A stretch of 64,000 nt of DNA from NCBI GenBank assembly GCA_934309475.1, contig CAKRDK010000004.1:68820-132819 (forward strand). The letters are read 5' to 3'. This DNA is from an uncultured Roseburia sp. Its GTDB lineage: Bacteria > Bacillota > Clostridia > Lachnospirales > Lachnospiraceae. Below are positions 1 through 7,192 of the stretch, one piece after another. A program made the position numbers and the translations under genes. Numbering within the stretch: position 1 is the first letter of the stretch; every line of letters begins with the position of its first letter. The notes below the pieces were generated by a model. That model had not been told where the DNA came from and ran no database searches. It worked only from the letters and a program-made list of their open reading frames with translations.

Positions 1-985
1 TCCCTGTATCAATTACAAAAATAGTTAATTCAACCTGATTGCCCGTAACCATCGTATTATAAACTTCCACCCTGACGTAGCCTGCCATCGTAAATTTCAC
101 CGCATTCGAAATCAGATTGTTTAAAATCTGGGTAATGCGCAACGGATCACCAATCAGTTCCTTCGGCACATCTTCCGAGACATAGGACGATAGCTTGATG
201 CCCTTTTCATTTGCGACCATCATACTCGTATCGAGTGCGTGGTTGATACATTCCCTGACGTCAAACAGCTCCTCGCTTATCACAAATTTCCCCGCTTCTA
301 TCTTGGAAAAATCCAGCAGATTATTAATGATTTTCTGCATGTTCGTACAGCAGTCTAACACAATGTCCATGGTTCGTCTTTTCTCTGCGTCCGTTTCTTC
401 CGCTTTTAAATTTTCGATATGTCCTTTTATTCCATTTACAGGTGTACGCAATTCGTGTGTGATATTTGCCATGAATTCATTTCTTGCACGCATGTTCTCT
501 TTTGCCTGTGTCTCAATTTTTGCAAGTTTGTTTACTTCTTCCTCACGCTTTTGCAGATTAACAATCGACGCCAGGTATACAATCCGGTCACCTTCTTTTT
601 TACCCACGGCATACCGCACCTTGCCCGGAAAACAGGTCATATTACTCCGGTATACCGGAAGTCTGAGTTCTACACCATTTTTTTTGGTAATCAGCTTCTC
701 TAGTTCCGTTCCCTCTTCCACAAATCCCGGAAGAATCTGCGTCAATGTACACCTCCCCGATTCATATCCGAGTTCTTTTTTCGCTGTTTCATTTAAAAAA
801 ATAACCAGCCCATCCTGCCGGAATATCAGCATAATTCCTAATGCATTTTCAAGCAGACACTGTATCTGTTCCACGTCTTTTTCGACCATCTTTCTTTCCC
901 TCACCACGTCCGCAGTTTTCACATTTTCCTTGTTATTTAACATATTAGCAGAAAAATGTGTGTTCGGTCGGTATATTACAGGCAT
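1..985 (-). CDS. PAS-domain sensor histidine kinase, 3' end cut off by the window edge
   Basis: Translating the minus strand from ATG 985 gives 328 open codons that run off the window. There is no N-terminal membrane segment, so the protein is probably cytoplasmic. Residues about 40-150 look like a PAS domain (LENALGIMLIFRQDG). A short coiled coil leads into a HisKA dimerisation helix with the H-box NITHELRTP, phospho-acceptor His177. The N-box ILNNLISNAVKFT of the ATPase domain follows, and the window ends in the VIDTG of the G1 box. The family autophosphorylates on His and passes phosphate to a response regulator. This H-box and N-box style is common in hybrid kinases with C-terminal receiver domains, but that part is not visible. 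An AAGGGTG ribosome site lies 14 bases upstream, so the start is only moderately certain. It begins 22 bases after the subtilase stop and is probably co-transcribed. Confidence 0.85.
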   Translation of the reverse strand, partial: MPVIYRPNTHFSANMLNNKENVKTADVVRERKMVEKDVEQIQCLLENALGIMLIFRQDGLVIFLNETAKKELGYESGRCTLTQILPGFVEEGTELEKLITKKNGVELRLPVYRSNMTCFPGKVRYAVGKKEGDRIVYLASIVNLQKREEEVNKLAKIETQAKENMRARNEFMANITHELRTPVNGIKGHIENLKAEETDAEKRRTMDIVLDCCTNMQKIINNLLDFSKIEAGKFVISEELFDVRECINHALDTSMMVANEKGIKLSSYVSEDVPKELIGDPLRITQILNNLISNAVKFTMAGYVRVEVYNTMVTGNQVELTIFVIDTG

Positions 986-1007
986 TTTTGTTTTGTTTTC
1001 ACCCTTT

Positions 1008-2795
1008 TTACACTGGCAGGCTTTCCCGTGCGCAGAGTGTGCCCCACCCAAGCTGTGGATTCGGATATTCAAAAAGCCCCGCGGCGCCCGTCAACGGTCT
1101 TGCTCCTTTGATAAGATAAGCTTTCATCTTCTCCCCATAGAGATAGCGGTCATTGCCCCGCACAATTCCCCATTCCATCATAAGAGCGGCAGAACCTGTC
1201 ACAAACGGCGTTGCCATCGAAGTTCCGGTGCGCACTGCATAACCGCCGCCCGGCGCACACGAGGTAATGTCCACGCCCGGCGCCACTAAATCCGGTTTCA
1301 CCTGATTCGTCTGCCAGGTAAATCCCCTGCCGGAAAACGCCGCATAGCGGTTAAAATAGGAATCATATGCTCCCACTGTAACTGCCTTTGACGCCGTCGA
1401 TGGAATGGTCAGCGTCGTCTCCGGATTCGGGAAAAGAAATCTCGTTCCCTCATTTAACACGCCGCCAGCCGGAAACCACATGTCATAATTTCCCTGCACA
1501 ATCCGCTGTGGCACCAGCCGGACGCGCCAGATGCCGGCATCGATATAATTCTGTCTCGGAATAAATTCAAAATAAATCTCCTGATACCTGCTGTAGGGTG
1601 CCGGTTCCCCGTAATAAAGAAGAATCTGTGTATTTTCTATCGTAAAACGCTGTGGTCCCTGAATACTCTGCACTGGTCCCACCACGCTTCCATTCGGGTG
1701 TACGAGTGATATCGCCATCTCGTCCTGATAATTTTTCCATAATTGCAAATTCAGTCCCGGCTCAAATTCACTCACCGCAAACTCCACATCTGTAGTCTCA
1801 TTATTCCGTACTCTCCCGGATGTGTGTCCGCCGGATGCGCCCTCATTTCCGCTCCCAATCACGATTGATATTTTCCACTCATCTGCCATGCCATCGACAA
1901 ATGTCTCGATTAAAGATGTGCCTGAATGGGAGCCATAGTTATTGCCAAAGCTCAGATTCAGGGCAAGCGGACTTCCAAGCTCCCTCGCCTTTCTCACGCA
2001 GTAATCGACTGCCTGCATCAGTTCCGTTGTACGTGGCAGGGTATTTTCCTGCTGACTTCCCAATTTCACAATCAAAAGCCGGCTCTCGTAAGCAATCCCC
2101 CTGTACTTTCCCTGCGACGCTCTTCCATTTCCCGCTGCAATCCCGGCGACATGTGTTCCATGCCCCGACCCATCACGGCTCGGACAGATTTCATAGCGCT
2201 CGCGCTCCGTCGGCTTCTCTAACGCAAGATTGATGACCTCCTGCGAAAATTCGGTTCCCTGTCGGAATCCTTCCGGTGCTTGTAAATTCCGGACGCTTCC
2301 GTTTGGAATGCTCTGATCCCACAATGCAATTATTCTTGTCGTTCCATCTGCATTGCGAAAATCCGGATGTGTATAATCGATTCCGGAATCAATACATCCC
2401 ACAATCACGCCCTGCCCTGACAGATTTAATTCCCCCTGCATACCGCCGCCCCGTCCTGTCTGCAACGCATTGATGCAGGATACACTTTTCCCTTGATTTA
2501 GGGCAAAAAAAAGGCGCTTCGGTTTCTCCATAAATTCGACTTCCGAAAGCGCTGCCACCCGTTCTACCTGTTCCTGTGGGATCTGTAAAACCGCATATTC
2601 ATTTGATAGTTGTACATAAGTCACCGCCGGGAAACGCTCTGCAATCGCAGAAACATCTCCTGCGTACCGCACAACCACTTCCCAGCTCTCTTTTGCATCA
2701 TCAAAACCGACATTCAGCTCAATGGAACGCTCCCGCTCTTCGGGTGTCGCATCCAGAGCCAGATTTAAAAGATTCTCTATTTTTTCGTTTGCCAC
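1008..2795 (-). CDS. S8 family serine peptidase (subtilase, Csp-like), intracellular type
   Basis: A 595-residue subtilisin-like protease with an intact catalytic set: Asp136 in IVGCIDSGID, His212 in GHGTHVAG, oxyanion Asn317 in GSGNEG and Ser526 in GTSMATP. There is no signal peptide. The first ~100 residues look like a prodomain, and an inserted beta-rich (jellyroll-like) stretch at about 330-460 separates Asn from Ser, as in the clostridial CspA/B/C germination proteases. The start is GTG, preceded by AGGAAAAA. Known: CspB-type proteases activate the cortex hydrolase SleC in clostridial spores, but many Lachnospiraceae carry several such S8 paralogues of unknown substrate. No SleC is visible nearby, so a germination role is only inferred. 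The gene lies between a PAP2 phosphatase and a histidine kinase on the same strand. Confidence 0.9.
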   Translation of the reverse strand: MANEKIENLLNLALDATPEERERSIELNVGFDDAKESWEVVVRYAGDVSAIAERFPAVTYVQLSNEYAVLQIPQEQVERVAALSEVEFMEKPKRLFFALNQGKSVSCINALQTGRGGGMQGELNLSGQGVIVGCIDSGIDYTHPDFRNADGTTRIIALWDQSIPNGSVRNLQAPEGFRQGTEFSQEVINLALEKPTERERYEICPSRDGSGHGTHVAGIAAGNGRASQGKYRGIAYESRLLIVKLGSQQENTLPRTTELMQAVDYCVRKARELGSPLALNLSFGNNYGSHSGTSLIETFVDGMADEWKISIVIGSGNEGASGGHTSGRVRNNETTDVEFAVSEFEPGLNLQLWKNYQDEMAISLVHPNGSVVGPVQSIQGPQRFTIENTQILLYYGEPAPYSRYQEIYFEFIPRQNYIDAGIWRVRLVPQRIVQGNYDMWFPAGGVLNEGTRFLFPNPETTLTIPSTASKAVTVGAYDSYFNRYAAFSGRGFTWQTNQVKPDLVAPGVDITSCAPGGGYAVRTGTSMATPFVTGSAALMMEWGIVRGNDRYLYGEKMKAYLIKGARPLTGAAGLFEYPNPQLGWGTLCARESLPV

Positions 2796-2855
2796 AATTT
2801 TTCCTGCTCACGTCTTTTCCATCATTTTATGCCGCTATTTTGCAAACATGACTTT

Positions 2856-3404
2856 TTATGCACTTTTTTCTCCACAAAATTTCTTTTTGTATACACCATA
2901 CACTATGAATGCACATAGAGTTCCCATCAATGCACCTGTCAGGACATCGGTCGGATAATGGATTCCCACATACAATCTTGAAAATCCCATCAAAAACGCA
3001 TAGATAAGCGCCGGAATTCCATACCGCTTTGGCAAAGCCAGACACATCATAACTGCCGCCGCAAAGGAGCTGCCGGTGTGCCCTGACGGGAAAGAAAAAT
3101 CGGTTGCTTTCCGCACAAGAAGCTGCAATCCATCCACCACCTCATAAGGGCGGATTCTTGCCACCGCGTTTTTTAAGATGATGTTGTTGACAAGCAGGGA
3201 ACCCAACAGCGAAAATCCGACTAAAATGCCTGCTTTCCTTGTCTTTGGAATCGCAATCAGGATAAGCGCAATGGCAATCCAGATGATTCCCTTATTTCCT
3301 GTTGTTGTGATAAACTTCATAATCGGTGTCAAAACATCATTTCTGACGTTCTCCTGAATCCACAATAAAATATTTCCATCTAACTGTAATAACTGTTCTA
3401 ACAT
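2856..3404 (-). CDS. PAP2-family membrane phosphatase (undecaprenyl-diphosphatase/lipid phosphatase type)
   Basis: This 182-residue protein has several transmembrane helices and all three PAP2 signature motifs. K-x6-RP spans Lys78 to Arg85-Pro86, PSGH is at 106-109, and SR-x5-H-x3-D runs from Ser142-Arg143 through His149 to Asp153. These residues form the active site that removes phosphate from lipid pyrophosphates such as undecaprenyl-PP or phosphatidate at the membrane surface. A BcrC-like role in recycling the peptidoglycan lipid carrier is plausible, but substrate cannot be read from sequence. The start is ATG with AGGGGTG eight bases upstream. It lies 51 bases after the spoIIP terminator on the same strand and 60 bases before the subtilase. 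Confidence 0.9.
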   Translation of the reverse strand: MLEQLLQLDGNILLWIQENVRNDVLTPIMKFITTTGNKGIIWIAIALILIAIPKTRKAGILVGFSLLGSLLVNNIILKNAVARIRPYEVVDGLQLLVRKATDFSFPSGHTGSSFAAAVMMCLALPKRYGIPALIYAFLMGFSRLYVGIHYPTDVLTGALMGTLCAFIVYGVYKKKFCGEKSA

Positions 3405-3449
3405 ATTTCACCCCTGTTTTTTTATTCTGAAACAGTTTATCACAATTTT

Positions 3450-3490
3450 TTTCAAAAAGAAAGTGGCAGAACACATTCTGGTTCTACCAC
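3450..3490 (-). terminator. Rho-independent terminator after spoIIP
   Basis: On the minus strand a 10-bp stem (GTGGTAGAAC with GTTCTGCCAC, one T-G pair, plus-strand arms 3463-3472 and 3481-3490) is followed by a TTTCTTTTTG run. It sits just after the spoIIP stop codon and would end the gpr-spoIIP transcript. Confidence 0.75.
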
Positions 3491-3499
3491 CATACCATT

Positions 3500-4810
3500 T
3501 TATTCTCCCTCGAGTACCTTATGTATCACATCCGCTAACGGTATCATCGCATTTCTCGCCTCCTGCACTGTATTATTCTGGTTGCCGACCTCCACTAACG
3601 CGCTCTTTGGCAGCATATGCATATTGTAACGATACCCTTTCAAATAAATTTTTTTCGTAAAATCCGGATAATATTCTGCTGCTGCAAGCTGCATGCGAAA
3701 CGAAAATGCAAGATTTCCCTCTAAATTTGGATTTGCGAGGTATGCAATATCGCCCTGCGCTGTTGTGTGGCTCAATCCGTTAAAGAACATGATTTTTGCC
3801 GTATCATTTCCATTGATATTTGTAATTGTTTTATCTGTCCCTGTCACACCGTCACGATGTAAGTCAATGACGACCTCCACAGATGGATTTTCCGCTAAAA
3901 TCTGCTGCAACGCCGGAAGTGCCACGGTATAGGCGTTATCCCTGTCTTCCACGTCATAACCGCCATTGTCATGGATGACCTGATACCCATACTGCTCCCG
4001 CAAAATCTGCGCAAGATACTCCCCGACACCCACAATTGACGTACTTGCATCCCCCGGCACCGAATCTGCATACCCCTCCAGCGAATGTGTGTGATAAATC
4101 AGAATCTGCGGCGACTCCGCCCCGTGCGTTAAGGACATGTCCATGCTAAGCATGTTTTCCACATTTAACTTGCCGCTATCAATCGTAGTTGTACTATCTA
4201 TATTGTAAAAATTCTGTACCAGATAATCAAAATCGCTTAATTTTTCCCTTGGATACACCACCTGTTTTTCCGTGACCATCGGAAAAGCCTCCGGTTCTGC
4301 CGCTACCACGGTCTCCTCCTGCACAGTTTCCTGTTGGGTTTCCGTTTCCTGTGGTTTTTTTGTCTCCTGTTGGGTTTCTGTCTCCCCCGGTGCTTCGGTA
4401 TTTTCCGCCTGCGTCTCCTCCGGCACATACTCATCCGTGCCTTCCCGCTGTAAAATTGCTTCATATGATAATACACTTTCTACCTGTGTCTCATAATCCA
4501 CATTTTCTGTGATATAAGAACCAATTGGAAAAATTTCATCCAACACATATTCCACGATTGTCTGCTGCTTTTCTCCCCCGGCTTCATAAACGACATTTGG
4601 CATGTAGATTTTTAAAACCTCATCATAAAACTTTGTTCCAGACTCCTTTCTCACCTCATCCCAAACAGATGCCCAGAAATGATCTGTTTCTGCACCTTTT
4701 ACGACTCCAGAGGCTTCTTTTGTAAACAGGAAAAGGCAGAGCGCCAGAATGATTCCCATGGCATATCTGCCCATCTTCCAATGTCTTCTTTTTTTTCTTT
4801 TCAAATACAT
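3500..4810 (-). CDS. spoIIP: Stage II sporulation protein P (forespore engulfment peptidoglycan hydrolase)
   Basis: A 436-residue SpoIIP. A positively charged N-terminus is followed by one membrane anchor (about residues 15-32), an acidic Thr/Glu/Gln-rich linker (about 115-175), then the SpoIIP amidase/endopeptidase domain with ILIYHTHSLEGY, the VEVVIDLHRDG strand and VEVGNQNNTVQEA near the C-terminus. Known: SpoIIP with SpoIID and SpoIIM thins septal peptidoglycan and drives mother-cell engulfment. It follows gpr by 39 bases, the same pairing as in Bacillus subtilis. The linker contains a two-copy 36-bp in-frame repeat, listed separately. No dedicated sporulation promoter was identified in the short gap. 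Confidence 0.93.
   Translation of the reverse strand: MYLKRKKRRHWKMGRYAMGIILALCLFLFTKEASGVVKGAETDHFWASVWDEVRKESGTKFYDEVLKIYMPNVVYEAGGEKQQTIVEYVLDEIFPIGSYITENVDYETQVESVLSYEAILQREGTDEYVPEETQAENTEAPGETETQQETKKPQETETQQETVQEETVVAAEPEAFPMVTEKQVVYPREKLSDFDYLVQNFYNIDSTTTIDSGKLNVENMLSMDMSLTHGAESPQILIYHTHSLEGYADSVPGDASTSIVGVGEYLAQILREQYGYQVIHDNGGYDVEDRDNAYTVALPALQQILAENPSVEVVIDLHRDGVTGTDKTITNINGNDTAKIMFFNGLSHTTAQGDIAYLANPNLEGNLAFSFRMQLAAAEYYPDFTKKIYLKGYRYNMHMLPKSALVEVGNQNNTVQEARNAMIPLADVIHKVLEGE
4327..4398. repeat. Two 36-bp tandem units inside the SpoIIP linker
   Basis: Units 4327-4362 and 4363-4398 are contiguous and in frame. On the minus strand they encode 12-residue Glu/Thr/Gln-rich blocks (ETETQQET cores, residues about 138-162). 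The phase preserves reading, and the position is the disordered linker between membrane anchor and catalytic domain. Confidence 0.75.
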
Positions 4811-4849
4811 ACTATACTATATGCGTACATGCCCTAAAATATGCCACTT

Positions 4850-5815
4850 TTATTCCTGTTTCCAGACACCGTCTAGCTCAAACGCAATGTTTAAGCCTTC
4901 TGAGATTGTAAAACTCAACCGCTTCACAGATTCGTCGATGTCTTTTGGCGTCACAAACATGGCATTTAAATTCGGCGATAACAATTCCCGTATCAGCTCA
5001 TATTTTTCCGCCTCATTCAGTTCATCTAACGAGCTTCCAATCATCTTTAAATGGTCACTCTGCGTCATCGCCAGAATCAGGTTGCTCATCGTATCGTTTA
5101 CAATTGTAGCTGCGTCCACCACGGTCGGCACTCCGATAGAAATGACCGGGATTCCCAGACTTTTTTCGTTGAGTCCATGCCTGTGATTCCCCACGCCGCT
5201 GCCCGGATTAATCCCGGTATCCGTAACCTGAATCGTGCGGTTCAACCTCTTTGTGCTCCTCGCAGCGAGCGCGTCTATTACAATGATAAAATCCGGTCTC
5301 GTCTCTTTGACAATTCCCTGAATAATCTCAAGACTTTCCATTCCGGTCTGCGCCATCACCCCCGGCACAATGCTGCTGATATGCGGCACCTTTTCTTTTC
5401 CAAAAGCATATTTCCCATATTCCCGAATTACATGTCTGGTGATGAAAAGATTATCAACCACACGCGGTCCTAACGAATCGGGCGTCACGCCGCGGTTTCC
5501 AAGTCCCACGACAAGCACCTCGTAATCTTCCTTTTTTTCCGGAATCAGCCTTTTTAACACCTTCGCAAGCTGCTCCGAAATCTCACGGTGATACCCCTCA
5601 TCTTCCTCATCCATATCCACCGCCTCAATGGTAATATAGGTTCCCTTTGGTTTATGCATAAGTCTGGCACCGTTTTCCGTCTCAATTACAACCGTACTTA
5701 TTACCAGGTTAGGGTCTAATTTTTCTTCCAAAAAACAGACTCCTTTTACCTCCCCTTTGTCCTCCTGAATCTTCTCCTGTACTTCTAACGCTAAATCTGT
5801 TCTTACCTGATACAT
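4850..5815 (-). CDS. gpr: GPR endopeptidase (spore germination protease)
   Basis: A 321-residue germination protease that degrades small acid-soluble spore proteins once germination starts, freeing amino acids and DNA. The family is seen in VVGLGNRGVTPDSLG, the IVPGVMAQTG segment, and IVIDALAARSTKRLNRT followed by GINPGSGVGNHR. I place the start at ATG 5815 because TTGGAGGA lies just upstream (5821-5828) and because the N-terminus MYQVRTDLALE matches the propeptide of the family, whose zymogen is self-cleaved at a site resembling the SASP cleavage site. A longer reading from 5854 lacks a ribosome site. It is divergent from rpsT and is followed by spoIIP. Confidence 0.93.
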   Translation of the reverse strand: MYQVRTDLALEVQEKIQEDKGEVKGVCFLEEKLDPNLVISTVVIETENGARLMHKPKGTYITIEAVDMDEEDEGYHREISEQLAKVLKRLIPEKKEDYEVLVVGLGNRGVTPDSLGPRVVDNLFITRHVIREYGKYAFGKEKVPHISSIVPGVMAQTGMESLEIIQGIVKETRPDFIIVIDALAARSTKRLNRTIQVTDTGINPGSGVGNHRHGLNEKSLGIPVISIGVPTVVDAATIVNDTMSNLILAMTQSDHLKMIGSSLDELNEAEKYELIRELLSPNLNAMFVTPKDIDESVKRLSFTISEGLNIAFELDGVWKQE

Positions 5816-5872
5816 ATTCGTCCTCCAACTTGTTTCTTCCTCTATTTTTTGCATTTTTTTTAAAATTATGTA

Positions 5873-5901
5873 TTGACAAAAACTGATTCTTATCCTAAGA
5901 T
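5873..5901 (+). promoter_or_regulatory. Sigma-A promoter of rpsT
   Basis: TTGACA (5873-5878), a 17-base spacer and TAAGAT (5896-5901) form a near-consensus housekeeping promoter. Transcription would start near 5908, giving a leader of about 120 bases before the rpsT start. Confidence 0.85.
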
Positions 5902-5915
5902 ATTCTAGTATATTT

Positions 5916-5982
5916 GCATTGGACTGTCCGTGTCCGGCTTCAATGCAGAATTAATGATAACTTCAGGTGCTTGCCTGAGTTA
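5916..5982 (+). promoter_or_regulatory. Structured 5' leader of rpsT
   Basis: Two hairpins lie between promoter and start. The first is closed by GCATTG (5916-5921) with CAATGC (5941-5946) and has an inner GGAC/GTCC option. The second pairs TAACTTCAGG with CCTGAGTTA (5958-5982, one bulge, TGCTTG loop). Folded leaders are typical of autoregulated ribosomal protein genes. S20-mediated feedback here is an inference. Confidence 0.5.
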
Positions 5983-6026
5983 ACAATTATGAACAATAAC
6001 AATACTCACAATTGGAGGTGTACAGA

Positions 6027-6290
6027 TTGGCTAACATTAAATCTGCTAAGAAAAGAATTTTAGTTACAGAGACAAAAGCTGCTAGAAACAAAGCGATTAG
6101 ATCCGAAGTTAAGACTTCTATCAAGAAAGTAGAAGCTGCTGTTGCTGCTAATGATAAAGAAGCTGCAAAGGCTGCATTATCAGTTGCAATTTCTACAATC
6201 GAAAGCGCTGCTTCTAAGGGCGTTTACCACAAAAACAACGCTGCTAGAAAAGTTTCTCGTGTTACAAAACTTGTAAACGCTTTAGCTTAA
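6027..6290 (+). CDS. rpsT: 30S ribosomal protein S20
   Basis: An 87-residue basic, Ala/Lys-rich protein beginning ANIKSAKKRI, the classic S20 N-terminus, and ending in the KLVNALA region. S20 binds 16S rRNA early in assembly of the 30S body. The start is TTG 6027: GGAGGTG (6014-6020) is six bases upstream, and the TTG at 6012 falls on the ribosome site itself. A rare TTG start is also known for E. coli rpsT, where it is part of translational feedback. The gene is monocistronic, with its own promoter and leader, and ends in a three-copy terminator array. It is divergent from gpr. Confidence 0.95.
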   Translation: MANIKSAKKRILVTETKAARNKAIRSEVKTSIKKVEAAVAANDKEAAKAALSVAISTIESAASKGVYHKNNAARKVSRVTKLVNALA

Positions 6291-6306
6291 TAACAGAAAT
6301 AGATAA

Positions 6307-6412
6307 AACACCAGTACCGTCATACTGGTGTTTTTTATTGCACCAGTACCTTCTTATTTTACCTGGTGTTTTTTATTGCACCAGTACCTTCTTATTTATC
6401 TGGTGTTTTTTT
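6307..6412 (+). terminator. Three tandem rho-independent terminators after rpsT
   Basis: The first hairpin pairs AACACCAGTA (6307-6316) with TACTGGTGTT (6323-6332) and ends in T6. Two further copies follow at once: CACCAG 6341-6346 with CTGGTG 6363-6368, and CACCAG 6379-6384 with CTGGTG 6400-6405, each followed by six or more T. Copies two and three share the loop start TACCTTCTTATTT, so they look like a recent duplication. Confidence 0.85.
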
Positions 6413-6496
6413 ATACCACCAATCCCCTTTATTACCGGTATTTTATTACACAATTTCACTTTCCGAAAAAAAATTTAAAAAATTATAAAAAAAGAC

Positions 6497-6525
6497 TTGC
6501 AATATATATTTTGCTGTGCTATAAT
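6497..6525 (+). promoter_or_regulatory. Promoter of tRNA-Glu
   Basis: TTGCAA (6497-6502), a 17-base spacer and a consensus TATAAT (6520-6525) end 14 bases before the tRNA, the usual distance for a tRNA promoter. Confidence 0.85.
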
Positions 6526-6539
6526 AATTCTTGTGTTAC

Positions 6540-6611
6540 GGCTCGTTGGTCAAGCGGTTAAGACGCTGCCCTCTCACGGCAGAATCAGGGGTTCGATTCC
6601 CCTACGAGCTG
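6540..6611 (+). tRNA. tRNA-Glu (anticodon CTC)
   Basis: The 72-base cloverleaf folds fully. The acceptor GGCTCGT (6540-6546) pairs with ACGAGCT, the D arm has GTC/GAC with loop AAGCGGTTAA, and the anticodon stem CTGCC/GGCAG holds loop CTCTCAC, giving anticodon CTC that reads GAG. The T arm is AGGGG-TTCGATT-CCCCT. The discriminator is G and the CCA end is not encoded, so it must be added after transcription. Confidence 0.95.
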
Positions 6612-6641
6612 CTACTGTTTAAATAAACAGCCCAACCCGAG

Positions 6642-6672
6642 AAGATTCAAGACATTGTCTTGAATCTTTTTT
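6642..6672 (+). terminator. Terminator after tRNA-Glu
   Basis: AAGATTCAAGAC pairs with GTCTTGAATCTT around a three-base ATT loop and is followed by a T run. This is a strong intrinsic terminator 30 bases after the tRNA. Confidence 0.85.
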
Positions 6673-6755
6673 ATGTAATAGGAACACTTCGCAAAAATCG
6701 CACTGCTCTTTATTCTTTTAAATTCAGGATAACAAAAGGCAGTTTTCCATGCAGC

Positions 6756-6798
6756 AAAAAACGGTTGTGAAAGATATTCTCTTTCGCAACCGCTTTTC
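6756..6798 (-). terminator. Terminator after the DUF4190-type gene
   Basis: Plus-strand arms ACGGTTGTGAAAG (6761-6773) and CTTTCGCAACCGC (6781-6793) form a 13-bp stem with one mismatch-type pair. A-rich sequence on the left gives a T run on the minus strand, and T-rich sequence on the right could also stop plus-strand readthrough. About 90 bases to its left (6673-6755) show nothing recognisable. Confidence 0.75.
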
Positions 6799-6814
6799 TT
6801 ACAAACTTCTCTTC

Positions 6815-7105
6815 TTATAATAATCCAAGTGTTGTCAAATATACACCTGCTAATGAATTCACAAGTGAAAGAATAATCGTAATCACAGAAGTAATAATTC
6901 CTGCGATTGCCATTCCCTTTCCACCTTTACGTATTCCAACAATACCAAGAATTAATCCAACAATTCCCATCGGCAGACCGAGGATTGGAAGACACCAGGC
7001 AATCAAACCTACAATTCCCAATACCATAGAGGCAATTGACATTCCTTTCTTCTCTTCCTGTGGTGGCTGATACATGTTATTGTTGTAATTGTAATTGTCA
7101 CTCAT
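6815..7105 (-). CDS. Small DUF4190-type membrane protein
   Basis: This 96-residue protein has a short Asn/Tyr/Pro/Gln-rich cytoplasmic head (residues 1-20), then two hydrophobic stretches (about 22-57 and 64-92). The first is rich in GIVGLI/GLILGIVGI repeats and ends in a KGGKG turn, the layout of the DUF4190 family. Its function is unknown. The start is ATG with GAGAAGGAG upstream, and it has its own promoter (7142-7170) and terminator, so it is a monocistronic insertion between holA and the tRNA gene. A role in the membrane can be inferred only from hydrophobicity. Confidence 0.75.
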   Translation of the reverse strand: MSDNYNYNNNMYQPPQEEKKGMSIASMVLGIVGLIAWCLPILGLPMGIVGLILGIVGIRKGGKGMAIAGIITSVITIILSLVNSLAGVYLTTLGLL

Positions 7106-7141
7106 AACTATCTCCTTCTCTCCTGTACGTTAACATATTCT

Positions 7142-7170
7142 AATCTAGGATAACATACTTTGATAGTCAA
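7142..7170 (-). promoter_or_regulatory. Promoter of the DUF4190-type gene
   Basis: On the minus strand, TTGACT (7170-7165), a 17-base spacer and TAGATT (7147-7142) lie about 40 bases ahead of the ATG. Confidence 0.65.
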
Positions 7171-7192
7171 AGCAACTATATTTTCCCATCTC

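Noticed and set aside
195..1289. Long plus-strand frame of 364 codons
   Set aside because: It lies opposite the histidine kinase and the end of the subtilase, has no domain signature, and its composition is that of an antisense shadow.
5816..5905. Sigma-G promoter for gpr
   Set aside because: GGATA and CATAAT elements exist but the spacing (about 20 bases) and -10 do not fit well.
6673..6755. Short reading frames between the tRNA and the DUF4190-type gene
   Set aside because: None has a ribosome site or a length above about 20 codons.
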